This document shows, in pieces, positions 15,228-21,587 of a stretch of 64,000 bases of DNA (its first letter is position 1; the number at the start of each line of letters is the position of its first letter). A program made the translations under genes and the position numbers. This DNA is from a virus. The stretch spans positions 1-64,000 of IMG/VR virus record IMGVR_UViG_3300043399_000877; one strand, 5' to 3'. Under the pieces are notes generated by a model. That model was not told where the DNA came from, made no database searches, and saw only the letters and a program-made list of their open reading frames with translations.

Positions 15228-15802
15228 TACTGCTCCGTTTTGTTATTGAGTCTTTGTTTGAGTCTTTTCTTATAAGTTTCTGTATTGCAATAAGGCTCAA
15301 TAGCCGCAATTACCGCAGTTTCAACATCGCTGATGGTTTTTGGATCATCTGACATGTTCCAAACCAATACCGGAATATCGGAAATTTTAATCAGCGGTTG
15401 ATACTGATGTTCTGTTATTACAGGTTCTACTCGACGGCGTCCAACCGTCTTATAGTATTCCGGATACTCTGGCATGTCTGAATAAATGAATCGGGCGACA
15501 CCTTCGCGCCATCCCTGAGGTGTTTCAATCCTGGGTTGCACTTTGGGTTTCAAGGGCCCGTACAACTCAGCGGGATTTGCTCTCAACTTACTACCATGGT
15601 TTTTATAAAACCTTCCAAAAACTGTCGCCGTTGGCGAGTGACACTTACCAAAGTAAAAATTCACTTCAGGATAAATGTAATAGAGTCCGCGATGCACACC
15701 GTGCAGGCCTGCTTCGAGGGATCCTACAGTAGATTCATAAGGACGTTGTTTACGTCCAGTGAATCGTTCAACGAGATTGATAATTGTGTCTACGTGTTGC
15801 AT
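15227..15802 (-). CDS. Hypothetical protein, possible GIY-YIG-like N-terminal half
   Basis: The 191-residue protein has RGLYYIYPEVNFYFGKC near residue 38 and VFGRFYKNHGSKL soon after, weakly recalling GIY-YIG nucleases (Y-Y-I, then G-K-x, then R-F-x-x-H). The rest is not recognised. It starts its own operon with the QueF-fold gene from a strong promoter at 15809. Confidence 0.65.
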   Translation of the reverse strand: MQHVDTIINLVERFTGRKQRPYESTVGSLEAGLHGVHRGLYYIYPEVNFYFGKCHSPTATVFGRFYKNHGSKLRANPAELYGPLKPKVQPRIETPQGWREGVARFIYSDMPEYPEYYKTVGRRRVEPVITEHQYQPLIKISDIPVLVWNMSDDPKTISDVETAVIAAIEPYCNTETYKKRLKQRLNNKTEQ

Positions 15803-15808
15803 TTTGCT

Positions 15809-15837
15809 AATCTAGCAGTGCCGTCAGCAAATGTCAA
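15809..15837 (-). promoter_or_regulatory. Sigma70 promoter for the 15802-14832 operon
   Basis: TTGACA, 17 bases, TAGATT on the minus strand, just inside the gap between tRNA-Thr and the gene start. Confidence 0.75.
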
Positions 15838-15846
15838 CAAGTTTTA

Positions 15847-15922
15847 TGGTGCTGCTAGACGGGTTCGAACCGCCGACCTGATGATTACTAATCAACTGCT
15901 CTACCAGCTGAGCTACAGCAGC
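15847..15922 (-). tRNA. tRNA-Thr (anticodon AGT)
   Basis: Acceptor GCTGCTG/TAGCAGC, A and encoded CCA; the body resembles bacterial tRNA-Thr. The anticodon loop reads TTAGTAA, giving AGT, and the stem has one T-T mismatch. An A34 is unusual in bacteria outside Arg. Confidence 0.85.
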
Positions 15923-15927
15923 GTTAT

Positions 15928-16002
15928 TGGAGCGGGCGATGGGATTCGAACCCACGACCTGAGGCTTGGCAAGCCGCCGCTCTACCCCTGAGCTACGCCC
16001 GC
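15928..16002 (-). tRNA. tRNA-Gly (anticodon GCC)
   Basis: Acceptor GCGGGCG/CGCCCGC, T, encoded CCA; anticodon loop TTGCCAA. Its 5' end overlaps the last codons of the gene at 15993. Confidence 0.95.
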
Positions 16003-16613
16003 ATATTTTTATTTAGTTCTCTCATTTTCATCAACGTCTTTTTTGGACCGCCAGATGAGTGTAAATGAATTATGTTTTTGCTATAGTCTATACCAGTAAA
16101 TTTTTCATATATCGGAGCCTGTTGAACAATATCAGTAATTGCCTTTCCTGAACGATACATGCTAATATAGATATCTTGTTCATAATCATACTTGTTATAA
16201 TTCCATTTACTGACATGCTCAAAAACCTGGTCCCATATGCTACTATCCATATCATGCGGGAAATATCTTACTCCACAGTTATGTCTACAACCAGCCACAA
16301 AATCTTCATTAAAAACCTGTGTAGGTTTTATACACAGTGTGTCTGGATCGGTATAAAGTATGTTGCATTTTTCATTTTTCCATATTTTATACGTTTTCTC
16401 GAGAGTAAAAATAAAAGATTCTTGGAGAGTGTCTTTAGTACCGGTTAAATGTATTAGAGACCACTCTCCGAGAAGGTTTTCTTTAAAAGAGCTTATACTT
16501 AACTTTTGCATTTTTTTATAATCTTTGTAATTAGTTAAACCAAAAACAAAATCATCAAAAACGGCTGTTTCACCAGGAATTTCATATGTGCTCTTTAACA
16601 TGTAGTTTTTCAT
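15993..16613 (-). CDS. Putative glycosyltransferase-like protein
   Basis: The 206-residue protein contains NILYTDPDTLCIKPTQVF near residue 83, in which the D-P-D after Y-T looks like the metal-binding DxD of glycosyltransferases, and YEQDIYIS later. The stop codon TAG lies inside tRNA-Gly (bases 8-10 of the tRNA), so protein end and tRNA start share DNA. With an amber suppressor tRNA nearby, this TAG is also a possible read-through site. Confidence 0.65.
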   Translation of the reverse strand: MKNYMLKSTYEIPGETAVFDDFVFGLTNYKDYKKMQKLSISSFKENLLGEWSLIHLTGTKDTLQESFIFTLEKTYKIWKNEKCNILYTDPDTLCIKPTQVFNEDFVAGCRHNCGVRYFPHDMDSSIWDQVFEHVSKWNYNKYDYEQDIYISMYRSGKAITDIVQQAPIYEKFTGIDYSKNIIHLHSSGGPKKTLMKMRELNKNMRA

Positions 16614-16616
16614 ATT

Positions 16617-16808
16617 TTATTTATCTATATCCAACACGTCTAATTCTTGACCGCCAAGAGTCAGTAAAAACAGTGTGTTTTTATTGTCAGGATACAGATA
16701 TATAATGTATTCATTGCCCGTTCTTTCAAACGGGCCATGCCGTAGGCGATACCTTTTTATAAGGTTCTGGACTGTTCTAAGACTGTGATATGGAACTTTA
16801 ATTCTCAT
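16617..16808 (-). CDS. Small hypothetical protein
   Basis: The 63-residue protein begins MRIKVPYHSLRTVQNLIKRY and overlaps the upstream gene by 11 bases. Basic N-terminal half, acidic end. Not recognised. Confidence 0.65.
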   Translation of the reverse strand: MRIKVPYHSLRTVQNLIKRYRLRHGPFERTGNEYIIYLYPDNKNTLFLLTLGGQELDVLDIDK

Positions 16809-17331
16809 ATAGGTCATCATAGTCATCAATCTCGTCAAGCCAATCGTCTCCGGTCAGTGCCGATCGATCGTACTGCTTGTAGTAATCCTCGTTTGGTTTA
16901 AGGATTCTCACATCTGGTATTTGCATTTGCAGAATCAAAAAATGCCGCATGCTTGGAATATCGGTGATATACCAAGTCGTCCCACATCCGCCACCTGCCA
17001 GTTTTATGGCGCCGTGTGCCATGTTGGCGACGGCAGTTCTAAGTTTACTACCGTATTCGGTAATAACCCTCACTGTTTGACTTTTGACATATGCTGCATG
17101 ATCCTCGGCCGTTGCAGGCCTAATTGTTGCGCAATTATCGTCGTCGATTGTTACTGTACAATCTCGGACTTTAATTGCTCCCTTGGTGTGTGCGTTATCC
17201 GGCGTCTCTTTTGTACTCCACGGAACCGAGCAGTCCACATGGTTTACATAAAAGGTTTCCCCTCGCAATTTAAGCACCCACATCGGGATAGTTGCATCTT
17301 CCAGATGTTTTTTGTTGAAGTGGAAAACCAC
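16798..17331 (-). CDS. Conserved hypothetical protein; possible amber-containing N-terminus
   Basis: Read from GTG at 17331 the protein has 177 residues (MVFHFNKKHLEDATIP), with an acidic tail. A much better ribosome site, AAAAGGAG, precedes an ATG at 17361 that is exactly in frame 30 bases upstream; from there the message reads ATG TCG TAG and then runs open into the gene. A tRNA with anticodon CTA lies only 330 bases upstream on the same strand, so the longer form could be made by amber suppression. Otherwise translation starts at the GTG. Function unknown. Confidence 0.75.
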   Translation of the reverse strand: MVFHFNKKHLEDATIPMWVLKLRGETFYVNHVDCSVPWSTKETPDNAHTKGAIKVRDCTVTIDDDNCATIRPATAEDHAAYVKSQTVRVITEYGSKLRTAVANMAHGAIKLAGGGCGTTWYITDIPSMRHFLILQMQIPDVRILKPNEDYYKQYDRSALTGDDWLDEIDDYDDLYEN

Positions 17332-17404
17332 GTCTCTACAAGGTATAGCAATCTACGACATTTCTTTCTCCTTTTGTCATATATGGTGACAGCCTAACAG
17401 TCGA

Positions 17405-17686
17405 TCTTAATGGGTATTAGCACTGGCAGGTTCCCATTTCCTGCATCTCTTCGCTTTCGCTACTTTACCGTTTCTGGTGTGTGAGGCGGGTGTTCTCACC
17501 TCAGTGCCGCAGGGTTTCTGGTTTGCTGTCTCTACTACAAACCCTTTTTCGAATTGGCGACCACTGTTAGCCGCTGTTGCGACCCCCAACACGTTGTCCT
17601 GCCCCATCGGGGGCCTTGGCGTGTTTTTGTATTGGGATTTAGCATCCAAGTATCCAATCGCGACAGTGGGGGCGCATGGATACTGA
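17405..17686 (-). ncRNA. Structured RNA following the suppressor tRNA
   Basis: About 280 bases without a credible gene; an open frame here is just tRNA plus RNA read through. Helices: AGTATCCA at 17649-17656 with TGGATACT at 17676-17683, GCCCC-ATC-GGGGGC near 17603, and GCAGG/CCTGC near 17430. It is one of several such elements between tRNAs. No family recognised. Confidence 0.55.
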
Positions 17687-17687
17687 T

Positions 17688-17762
17688 TGGCGCGTGTGGA
17701 GGGACTCGAACCCACAACTGTACGCTTTAGAGGCGTCTGCTCTACCATTGAGCTACACATGC
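17688..17762 (-). tRNA. Amber suppressor tRNA (anticodon CTA)
   Basis: Anticodon stem ACGC/GCGT holds the loop CTCTAAA, so bases 34-36 are CTA, which reads UAG stop codons. D-arm GCTC-AATGGTA-GAGC and T-loop TTCGAGT are canonical, and discriminator G and CCA are encoded. The acceptor GCATGTG/CACACGC has one A-C mismatch and the T-stem one T-T mismatch. The amino acid cannot be told from sequence. Confidence 0.87.
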
Positions 17763-17862
17763 ATTATCTTGTAAGGCAAGTTCTTAAACCCGTGATACAG
17801 GTTCGGCTTGCCCGCCCGTGGTTTTCACACCACGGACTTGACCACTGAGTTATCAGCCCCAT
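17763..17862 (-). ncRNA. tRNA-like element with 8-base anticodon loop
   Basis: From 17860 the strand reads GGGGCTGATAACTCAGTGGT, a typical tRNA start, then a CCGTGG/CCACGG stem with loop TGTGAAAA. A 6-bp GGCAAG/CTTGCC helix follows, but no T-loop or matching acceptor 3' strand is found before the suppressor tRNA. Either a tRNA-Phe/His remnant or a tRNA-like structural RNA. Confidence 0.45.
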
Positions 17863-17867
17863 TTTTA

Positions 17868-18092
17868 TACACCCTGGGTCTAAAGCAGGGTGTTTTACAA
17901 CACCGGTCCTATGCCGGTGAGCCGCAGCCGGACCGGCGGACTATTACCCCCTGCCCTCCCGAAACTATATTCCGGTACATTGAGCGGCGTTGTAAAAGTG
18001 GAGTTGGCAAGGGTTCCGACCCCTACTTTAGTTGCAACCTACGCCTGCCCGGCGATCCTAGCTGCAACTGACAATCCGTGTCAATCCAACAT
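17868..18092 (-). ncRNA. Structured RNA between tRNA-like element and tRNA-Pro
   Basis: A long-range helix TTTTACAAC at 17893-17901 with GTTGTAAAA at 17989-17997 encloses a CACCGG/CCGGTG hairpin. It is flanked by an ACACCCTG/CAGGGTGT hairpin at 17869-17893 and an AGTTGCA/TGCAACT hairpin further on. No coding potential. Not assigned to a known family. Confidence 0.6.
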
Positions 18093-18095
18093 AAT

Positions 18096-18172
18096 TGGTC
18101 TGTCTGAGAGGACTCGAACCTCCGACCTATGGTACCCAAAACCATCGCACTACCAGGCTGTGCTACAGACAG
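18096..18172 (-). tRNA. tRNA-Pro (anticodon TGG)
   Basis: Acceptor CTGTCTG/CAGACAG, A, encoded CCA; anticodon arm ATGGT-TTTGGGT-ACCAT. Confidence 0.96.
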
Positions 18173-18190
18173 TCTATATAATTATCCATG

Positions 18191-18871
18191 TCAACAATTT
18201 TTTGTAACTTTAAAAAACAATTGCATTTCGTTGTCTTTTAAAACTTGTATATCACCTGATATAGTGTACATATCTAACAAATTCCTCAAGTAAGGAACAT
18301 CTGCGTCGTCAAATAACACTACGTCATTGGGAGCGGCTAAATCTATCACATTGGAGATATCTGCATTAGCATCATGCACAGTATGTGATCCATCAATTAC
18401 CCATCCAATTTTTTTGTTTCTAATTTCTGGATAAAAATTAAAAATATTTGGTAACACATTTTTTGAGTCGCCAATTCTTAATTCAATTCTATCGCCATAG
18501 ATCTGTTTTAGGTAATTGAAGCACGGAACTGTATATCTGTGAATGCCAACATCTATGCCCACATAGTTCAAAGATTTATTTGCAGTTAGGGCCAACATGG
18601 CGCTGTGTCCACCGTTAAATCCAATTTCAACCACAACATCACATACAGATGCAAACATTGCATAAAGTTTACGTTTATCAGAAAAACCTTTATGTAATGA
18701 TGATCTATCTTTTTCTAGATCATAATAAAAAATATTTCCTTCTAAAGGTTCTTTTGTTTTTGATATTGTTTTGTTTAACCCATGTAGTATTTTTTTATAC
18801 TCTTGATAAAAAACTTCTTCATGGTTACATTGTTCATTTAACAGATGGCGTATTTCATTATTAATAATCAT
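18191..18871 (-). CDS. Class I SAM-dependent methyltransferase (Methyltransf_24-like)
   Basis: The 226-residue protein has VVVEIGFNGGHSAML (SAM site) near residue 80, YVGIDVG after it, and GWVIDGSHTVHDANADI near residue 155, matching O-methyltransferase-type enzymes found beside glycan genes. Low GC and many AT-rich codons compared with neighbours hint at separate acquisition. Substrate unknown. Confidence 0.8.
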   Translation of the reverse strand: MIINNEIRHLLNEQCNHEEVFYQEYKKILHGLNKTISKTKEPLEGNIFYYDLEKDRSSLHKGFSDKRKLYAMFASVCDVVVEIGFNGGHSAMLALTANKSLNYVGIDVGIHRYTVPCFNYLKQIYGDRIELRIGDSKNVLPNIFNFYPEIRNKKIGWVIDGSHTVHDANADISNVIDLAAPNDVVLFDDADVPYLRNLLDMYTISGDIQVLKDNEMQLFFKVTKNC

Positions 18872-18889
18872 TTAAAATTCCATAGTAAG

Positions 18890-18961
18890 AAGGATATTTG
18901 GATTCGAACCAAAATCACATGAATCTAAATCATGCCACTCTATCCACTTGAGTTATATCCT
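18890..18961 (-). tRNA. Short-arm tRNA with anticodon TAG (identity unclear)
   Basis: Acceptor AGGATAT/ATATCCT, D-arm ACTC/GAGT, anticodon arm CATGA-TTTAGAT-TCATG and T-arm TTTGG-TTCGAAT-CCAAA all pair well. The anticodon reads the Leu codon CUA, but bacterial tRNA-Leu has a long variable arm and this one does not. CCA is not encoded, unlike nearly all neighbours. A normal tRNA-Leu(TAG) is present at 19281. Confidence 0.8.
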
Positions 18962-18991
18962 GTCACTATGTATTTACGCAGATTATATAAA

Positions 18992-19066
18992 TGGCTGGGG
19001 ATGGAGGGGTCGAACCTCCGTATGTCGGGACCAAAGCCCGATGCCTTACCACTTGGCTAATCCCCA
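18992..19066 (-). tRNA. tRNA-Gln (anticodon TTG)
   Basis: Acceptor TGGGGAT/ATCCCCA, G, encoded CCA; anticodon arm TCGGG-CTTTGGT-CCCGA. Confidence 0.96.
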
Positions 19067-19073
19067 AGAATTT

Positions 19074-19265
19074 TTATCGACGGTTCTCTACTACGTCTTT
19101 GACAGTCTCTAATACTGCATCCAAGCTAGTAAGCACCAGCTTTGCACTTTGCCAATCTTCTTGATCATCTTGTCCGCTGTATTCAACAACGAACCCGTTA
19201 TCGGCGAAGCTGATGCTAATATCAGTAACTCCGCTGACGATTTCATTCTTACTACGTTTCCCCAT
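19074..19265 (-). CDS. Small conserved hypothetical protein
   Basis: The 63-residue acidic protein begins MGKRSKNEIVSGVTDISI and contains EYSGQDDQEDWQSAKLVL. It lies between two tRNAs with GAGGAAAAT before its start. Similar tiny acidic proteins are common in marine T4-like phages; no function known. Confidence 0.7.
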   Translation of the reverse strand: MGKRSKNEIVSGVTDISISFADNGFVVEYSGQDDQEDWQSAKLVLTSLDAVLETVKDVVENRR

Positions 19266-19280
19266 ATTTTCCTCTTGTTA

Positions 19281-19365
19281 TGGTGCGGGTGGAGGGACTT
19301 GAACCCCCACGCCTTGCGGCGCTTGAACCTAAATCAAGTGTGTCTGCCAATTCCACCACACCCGC
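19281..19365 (-). tRNA. tRNA-Leu (anticodon TAG)
   Basis: Acceptor GCGGGTG/CACCCGC, A, encoded CCA; anticodon loop TTTAGGT; long variable arm as expected for Leu. Confidence 0.96.
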
Positions 19366-19371
19366 GTTCTA

Positions 19372-19569
19372 TTATTGCTTAACACTAACACCCATTGGCG
19401 TATCTGTCAAGTATCTTAATACCAAGTTAGCAACACCAACCGCCAGTAATACAAGTGGGGTATACTGTGGTGCTATTATGTTGATCAAGTCAACATATTG
19501 TGCAAGACCTGCTATGATCACTGCAACGTTAAATAAAGTTGTTCTCCAACCTTTTAAAAAGTTCTTCAT
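19372..19569 (-). CDS. Small holin-like membrane protein
   Basis: The 65-residue protein begins MKNFLKGWRTTLFNVAVIIAG with two hydrophobic segments (about residues 11-28 and 38-55) and ends LRYLTDTPMGVSVKQ. The K-x-W-R-T-x-x-F-N opening and T-D-T-P-M-G close are shared by many tiny phage membrane proteins often annotated as holins. GGGAGG lies seven bases before the ATG. It is far from the lysis cassette at 55.3 kb, so a holin role is uncertain. Confidence 0.75.
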   Translation of the reverse strand: MKNFLKGWRTTLFNVAVIIAGLAQYVDLINIIAPQYTPLVLLAVGVANLVLRYLTDTPMGVSVKQ

Positions 19570-19598
19570 TTCGATGCCTCCCGTGTGCATCGTATTTA

Positions 19599-19674
19599 TG
19601 GAGGCGCGTCGGGGAGTTTAACCACCGTCCTTGGCCCTTGCACAGGCCACGCATTAACCCTTTGCTAACGCGCC
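19599..19674 (-). ncRNA. tRNA-like element, 8-base anticodon loop, encoded CCA
   Basis: Acceptor GGCGCGT/ACGCGCC is perfect and is followed by T and CCA. The anticodon stem TGGCC/GGCCA encloses TGTGCAAG, eight bases, containing overlapping TGC (Ala) and GCA (Cys) triplets. The T-loop is TTAAACT, without the usual C56. It may be a damaged tRNA or an unusual decoder. Confidence 0.55.
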
Positions 19675-19680
19675 ACTGTT

Positions 19681-19774
19681 TAGAAGATAACAGCAGGGTA
19701 CGCAAACTCCCTGAAGGGCCCACTTCAAAGCGAACTCAATCACCCAAGCCCCGGCTGTGTACTGTTATCTTCTA
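19681..19774 (-). ncRNA. Small RNA closed by a perfect 13-bp helix
   Basis: TAGAAGATAACAG at 19681-19693 is the exact complement of 19762-19774, enclosing about 68 bases with internal pairing (CAGGG...CCCTG region). It fills the gap between a tRNA-like element and tRNA-Leu and has no reading frame of note. Confidence 0.65.
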
Positions 19775-19780
19775 AATAGT

Positions 19781-19863
19781 TGGTACCCGCGGCCGGACTC
19801 GAACCGGCACACCTGTGGCGGGAGATTTTAAGTCTCCTGTGTCTACCGTTCCACCACGCGGGC
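19781..19863 (-). tRNA. tRNA-Leu (anticodon TAA)
   Basis: Acceptor GCCCGCG/CGCGGGT, A, encoded CCA; anticodon arm GGAGA-CTTAAAA-TCTCC; long variable arm. Confidence 0.96.
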
Positions 19864-19867
19864 ATAT

Positions 19868-19944
19868 TGGTGCTCCCACAGGGACTCGAACCCCGAACCT
19901 GCAGATTATGAGTCTGTCGCTCTAACCAATTGAGCTATAAGAGC
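19868..19944 (-). tRNA. tRNA with anticodon CAT (elongator Met or Ile2)
   Basis: Acceptor GCTCTTA/TGGGAGC, A, encoded CCA; anticodon loop CTCATAA. Both elongator tRNA-Met and tRNA-Ile2 carry this loop. The presence of a TilS homologue at 27286, which converts C34 of Ile2 to lysidine, makes Ile2 a real option. Confidence 0.92.
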
Positions 19945-19951
19945 AGTATAA

Positions 19952-20027
19952 TGGTGCCGCCACGAGGGCTTGAACCCCGGACATCCTGATTACAAATCAG
20001 GCGCTCTACCAGCTGAGCTATGACGGC
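19952..20027 (-). tRNA. tRNA-Thr (anticodon TGT)
   Basis: Acceptor GCCGTCA/TGGCGGC, A, encoded CCA; anticodon arm CCTGA-TTTGTAA-TCAGG. Confidence 0.96.
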
Positions 20028-20036
20028 TTAAGAAAC

Positions 20037-20111
20037 TGGAGCGGGTAGCCGGCATCGAACCGGTCCTCATCAGCTTGGAAGGCTGAGGCACATCCCCTAT
20101 ACCATACCCGC
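20037..20111 (-). tRNA. tRNA-Gly (anticodon TCC)
   Basis: Acceptor GCGGGTA/TACCCGC, T, encoded CCA; anticodon arm TCAGC-CTTCCAA-GCTGA. Confidence 0.96.
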
Positions 20112-20278
20112 AGTTCGAGGGGTAAGCCGGTCGCTAGCAATTACCCTCGTTAAACACCTTCACGGCTCGAATGTTCCGTGCAAGGGACGCCTAAAAATGC
20201 ATAAGTGGCGGGGAGCGTATTTGACACTGTAGTAGTGTCCTTGCCGGCCATATCCCTCTTATCTAACTGCCACTTATC
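20112..20278 (-). ncRNA. Two small structured RNAs before tRNA-Trp
   Basis: The first domain is closed by CGAGGG(G)TAA at 20116-20125 with TTACCCTCG at 20141-20149. The second is closed by ATAAGTGGC at 20201-20209 with GCCACTTAT at 20269-20277 and contains a GACACT/AGTGTC hairpin. No gene fits; both would be freed by tRNA end processing. Confidence 0.6.
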
Positions 20279-20279
20279 T

Positions 20280-20354
20280 TGGCACCGGTGGAAGGAATCG
20301 AACCCTCTACGCGCGGTTTTGGAGACCGCCGCTCTACCACTGAGCTACACCGAT
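20280..20354 (-). tRNA. tRNA-Trp (anticodon CCA)
   Basis: Acceptor ATCGGTG/CACCGGT, G, encoded CCA; anticodon arm GCGGT-CTCCAAA-ACCGC. Confidence 0.95.
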
Positions 20355-20355
20355 A

Positions 20356-20544
20356 TTATTCTGATGGTGCTGTTGATGTCACCGAGTCTGTTATTTGTGG
20401 GTCAACTGTTGTTGACTCTTCTGTCGTGTAGTTAACATAATTAACTGTTACGAACTCCACAACCGTATCGTAAAACACTGCAAATGCTGCCAAAAACGCA
20501 GCAGCCAAAGTGCTGATTATTTTTCCTTTGTGTTGTGCTAACAT
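20356..20544 (-). CDS. Tiny single-pass membrane protein
   Basis: The 62-residue protein begins MLAQHKGKIISTLAAAFLAAF, a basic stub followed by one membrane span, then a Thr/Glu-rich tail. AAGGAG lies seven bases before the ATG; a CTAAATA late-type motif is upstream at 20573-20579. Function unknown. Confidence 0.7.
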   Translation of the reverse strand: MLAQHKGKIISTLAAAFLAAFAVFYDTVVEFVTVNYVNYTTEESTTVDPQITDSVTSTAPSE

Positions 20545-20587
20545 TATATCTCCTTGTATTTTATCTGGAGTATTTAGCATTTAAATT

Positions 20588-20663
20588 TGGTGGACCCTAC
20601 CGGTTTCGAACCGGTCGCCTCCTGCTTGCAAGGCAGGCGCTCTCCCAACTGAGCTAAGAGCCC
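20588..20663 (-). tRNA. tRNA-Ala (anticodon TGC)
   Basis: Acceptor GGGCTCT/AGGGTCC includes the G3-U70 pair that marks Ala; A and encoded CCA; anticodon arm CCTGC-CTTGCAA-GCAGG. Confidence 0.96.
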
Positions 20664-20757
20664 GAAATTCCGCTGGTTCTCACGTTTTGAACCGAATGTT
20701 GTCCGGAATTTCGACCACTGTTCGATAGGCAAGCTATCTTGGTACCCGGATCAAACT
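20664..20757 (-). ncRNA. Small structured RNA between tRNA-Ala and tRNA-Ser
   Basis: CGAAATTCCG at 20663-20672 pairs perfectly with 20704-20713, enclosing a GGTTC/GAACC hairpin, and a GATAG/CTATC hairpin follows. No reading frame. Confidence 0.55.
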
Positions 20758-20758
20758 C

Positions 20759-20848
20759 TGGCGGAACGTACAGGATTCGAACCTGTGGGCCCCTTTCGGG
20801 GCCGATGGTTTAGCAAACCACTGGTTTAAGCCACTCACCCAACGCTCC
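20759..20848 (-). tRNA. tRNA-Ser (anticodon GCT)
   Basis: Acceptor GGAGCGT/ACGTTCC, G, encoded CCA; anticodon loop TTGCTAA; long variable arm. Reads AGC/AGU. Confidence 0.95.
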
Positions 20849-20855
20849 AGTATCT

Positions 20856-20932
20856 TGGTTGCGGGGACAGGATTTGAACCTGTGACCTCTTGGTTATGAG
20901 CCAAGCGAGCTACCGGACTGCTCTACCCCGCA
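20856..20932 (-). tRNA. Initiator tRNA-fMet (anticodon CAT)
   Basis: The D-region GAGCAGTCCGGTAGCTCG and the TTCAAAT T-loop match bacterial initiator tRNA closely. Acceptor TGCGGGG/CCCCGCA has a weak T1-A72 pair in place of the usual C-A mismatch, and the anticodon stem has two of the three G-C pairs typical of initiators. CCA encoded. Confidence 0.9.
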
Positions 20933-21033
20933 AAAATCGTGTATACAATGGAGTACCGAGTGCTGATAGCGAATCAACTTCCTAGTAATTTGCGTGTTAA
21001 GAATGTCTCTACTCTAACACAACCATCGTATTT

Positions 21034-21109
21034 TGGCTCCCTGACCAGGGCTCGAACCTGGGACCCGCTGATTAACAGTCAGCTGCTCTACCTACTGAGC
21101 TATCAGGAA
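21034..21109 (-). tRNA. tRNA-Asn (anticodon GTT)
   Basis: Acceptor TTCCTGA/TCAGGGA, G, encoded CCA; anticodon arm GCTGA-CTGTTAA-TCAGC. Confidence 0.96.
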
Positions 21110-21110
21110 A

Positions 21111-21333
21111 TATAGTTGTTGGCTCTAGCACCTAATTGCCGACTTAGCTTCGTAAAGGTTAACACGAAGTACCGTTATGCTTGCGGCTTACGGGTTCAGC
21201 ACCCTGCGCTAGTTAGTATAATTCGCGCCTCGGTGTAGCCTAGGCTGCTACAAATGGTCACTTAAGACGTTGCAACCTCAGTTGCTTATGGCCTTTTTAT
21301 TTTAGTATCCGATATTTGTATCGGGCGCGAATC
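21111..21333 (-). ncRNA. Structured RNA near the head of stable-RNA unit 2
   Basis: ATTCGCGCC at 21221-21229 pairs with GGCGCGAAT at 21324-21332; inside are hairpins GTAGCC/GGCTGC-type, GCAAC-CTCA-GTTGC and CCGATA-TTTG-TATCGG. A second domain toward 21111 contains the AGCCGCAAGC motif also found in the 1-kb RNA. No gene fits. Confidence 0.6.
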
Positions 21334-21460
21334 ATTCTGTTTTCAGCTACACTGCGTCCGGGATTCGAACCCGGCTTGCTCCCGAAAGGCGTCGCCCAAG
21401 GAGTATTATGGATTCAGGCCAGCCACTTGGCCCCAACCACAGTGTATGTGAAAACAGAAT
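21334..21460 (-). ncRNA. tRNA-like RNA clasped by a long processing-type helix
   Basis: TGAAAACAGAAT at 21449-21460 pairs over 12 bases with 21334-21345 and the stem continues as TACACTG/CAGTGTA. Inside is a perfect T-arm CCGGG-TTCGAAT-CCCGG and a D-like arm GGCC/GGCC, but no normal anticodon arm. The long stem recalls RNase III stems that flank rRNAs. Confidence 0.6.
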
Positions 21461-21587
21461 TGTTAACACTCTTGCGAGTGTCTTCAACGAGGAACTCACG
21501 GGCACATTCGCCAGTTTGTTCTTCTGTTTCAGCCCTGTCATCGCTTACGCTCGGGGCCGGTCCTGTTTCCAGGAACAACTTTCCAAA

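Noticed and set aside
16798-17361. Genome-wide use of TAG as a sense codon
   Set aside because: Large genes such as nrdA, nrdB, clpP and the 884-residue protein are free of internal TAG and a few genes still end in TAG, so only local read-through is considered.
17407-17760. Minus-strand frame of 117 codons over the suppressor tRNA and the following RNA
   Set aside because: It is the translation of a tRNA and a structured non-coding region, and has no ribosome site.
17763-17862. Functional tRNA-His or tRNA-Phe
   Set aside because: No T-loop and no acceptor 3' strand could be found, and the anticodon loop has eight bases.
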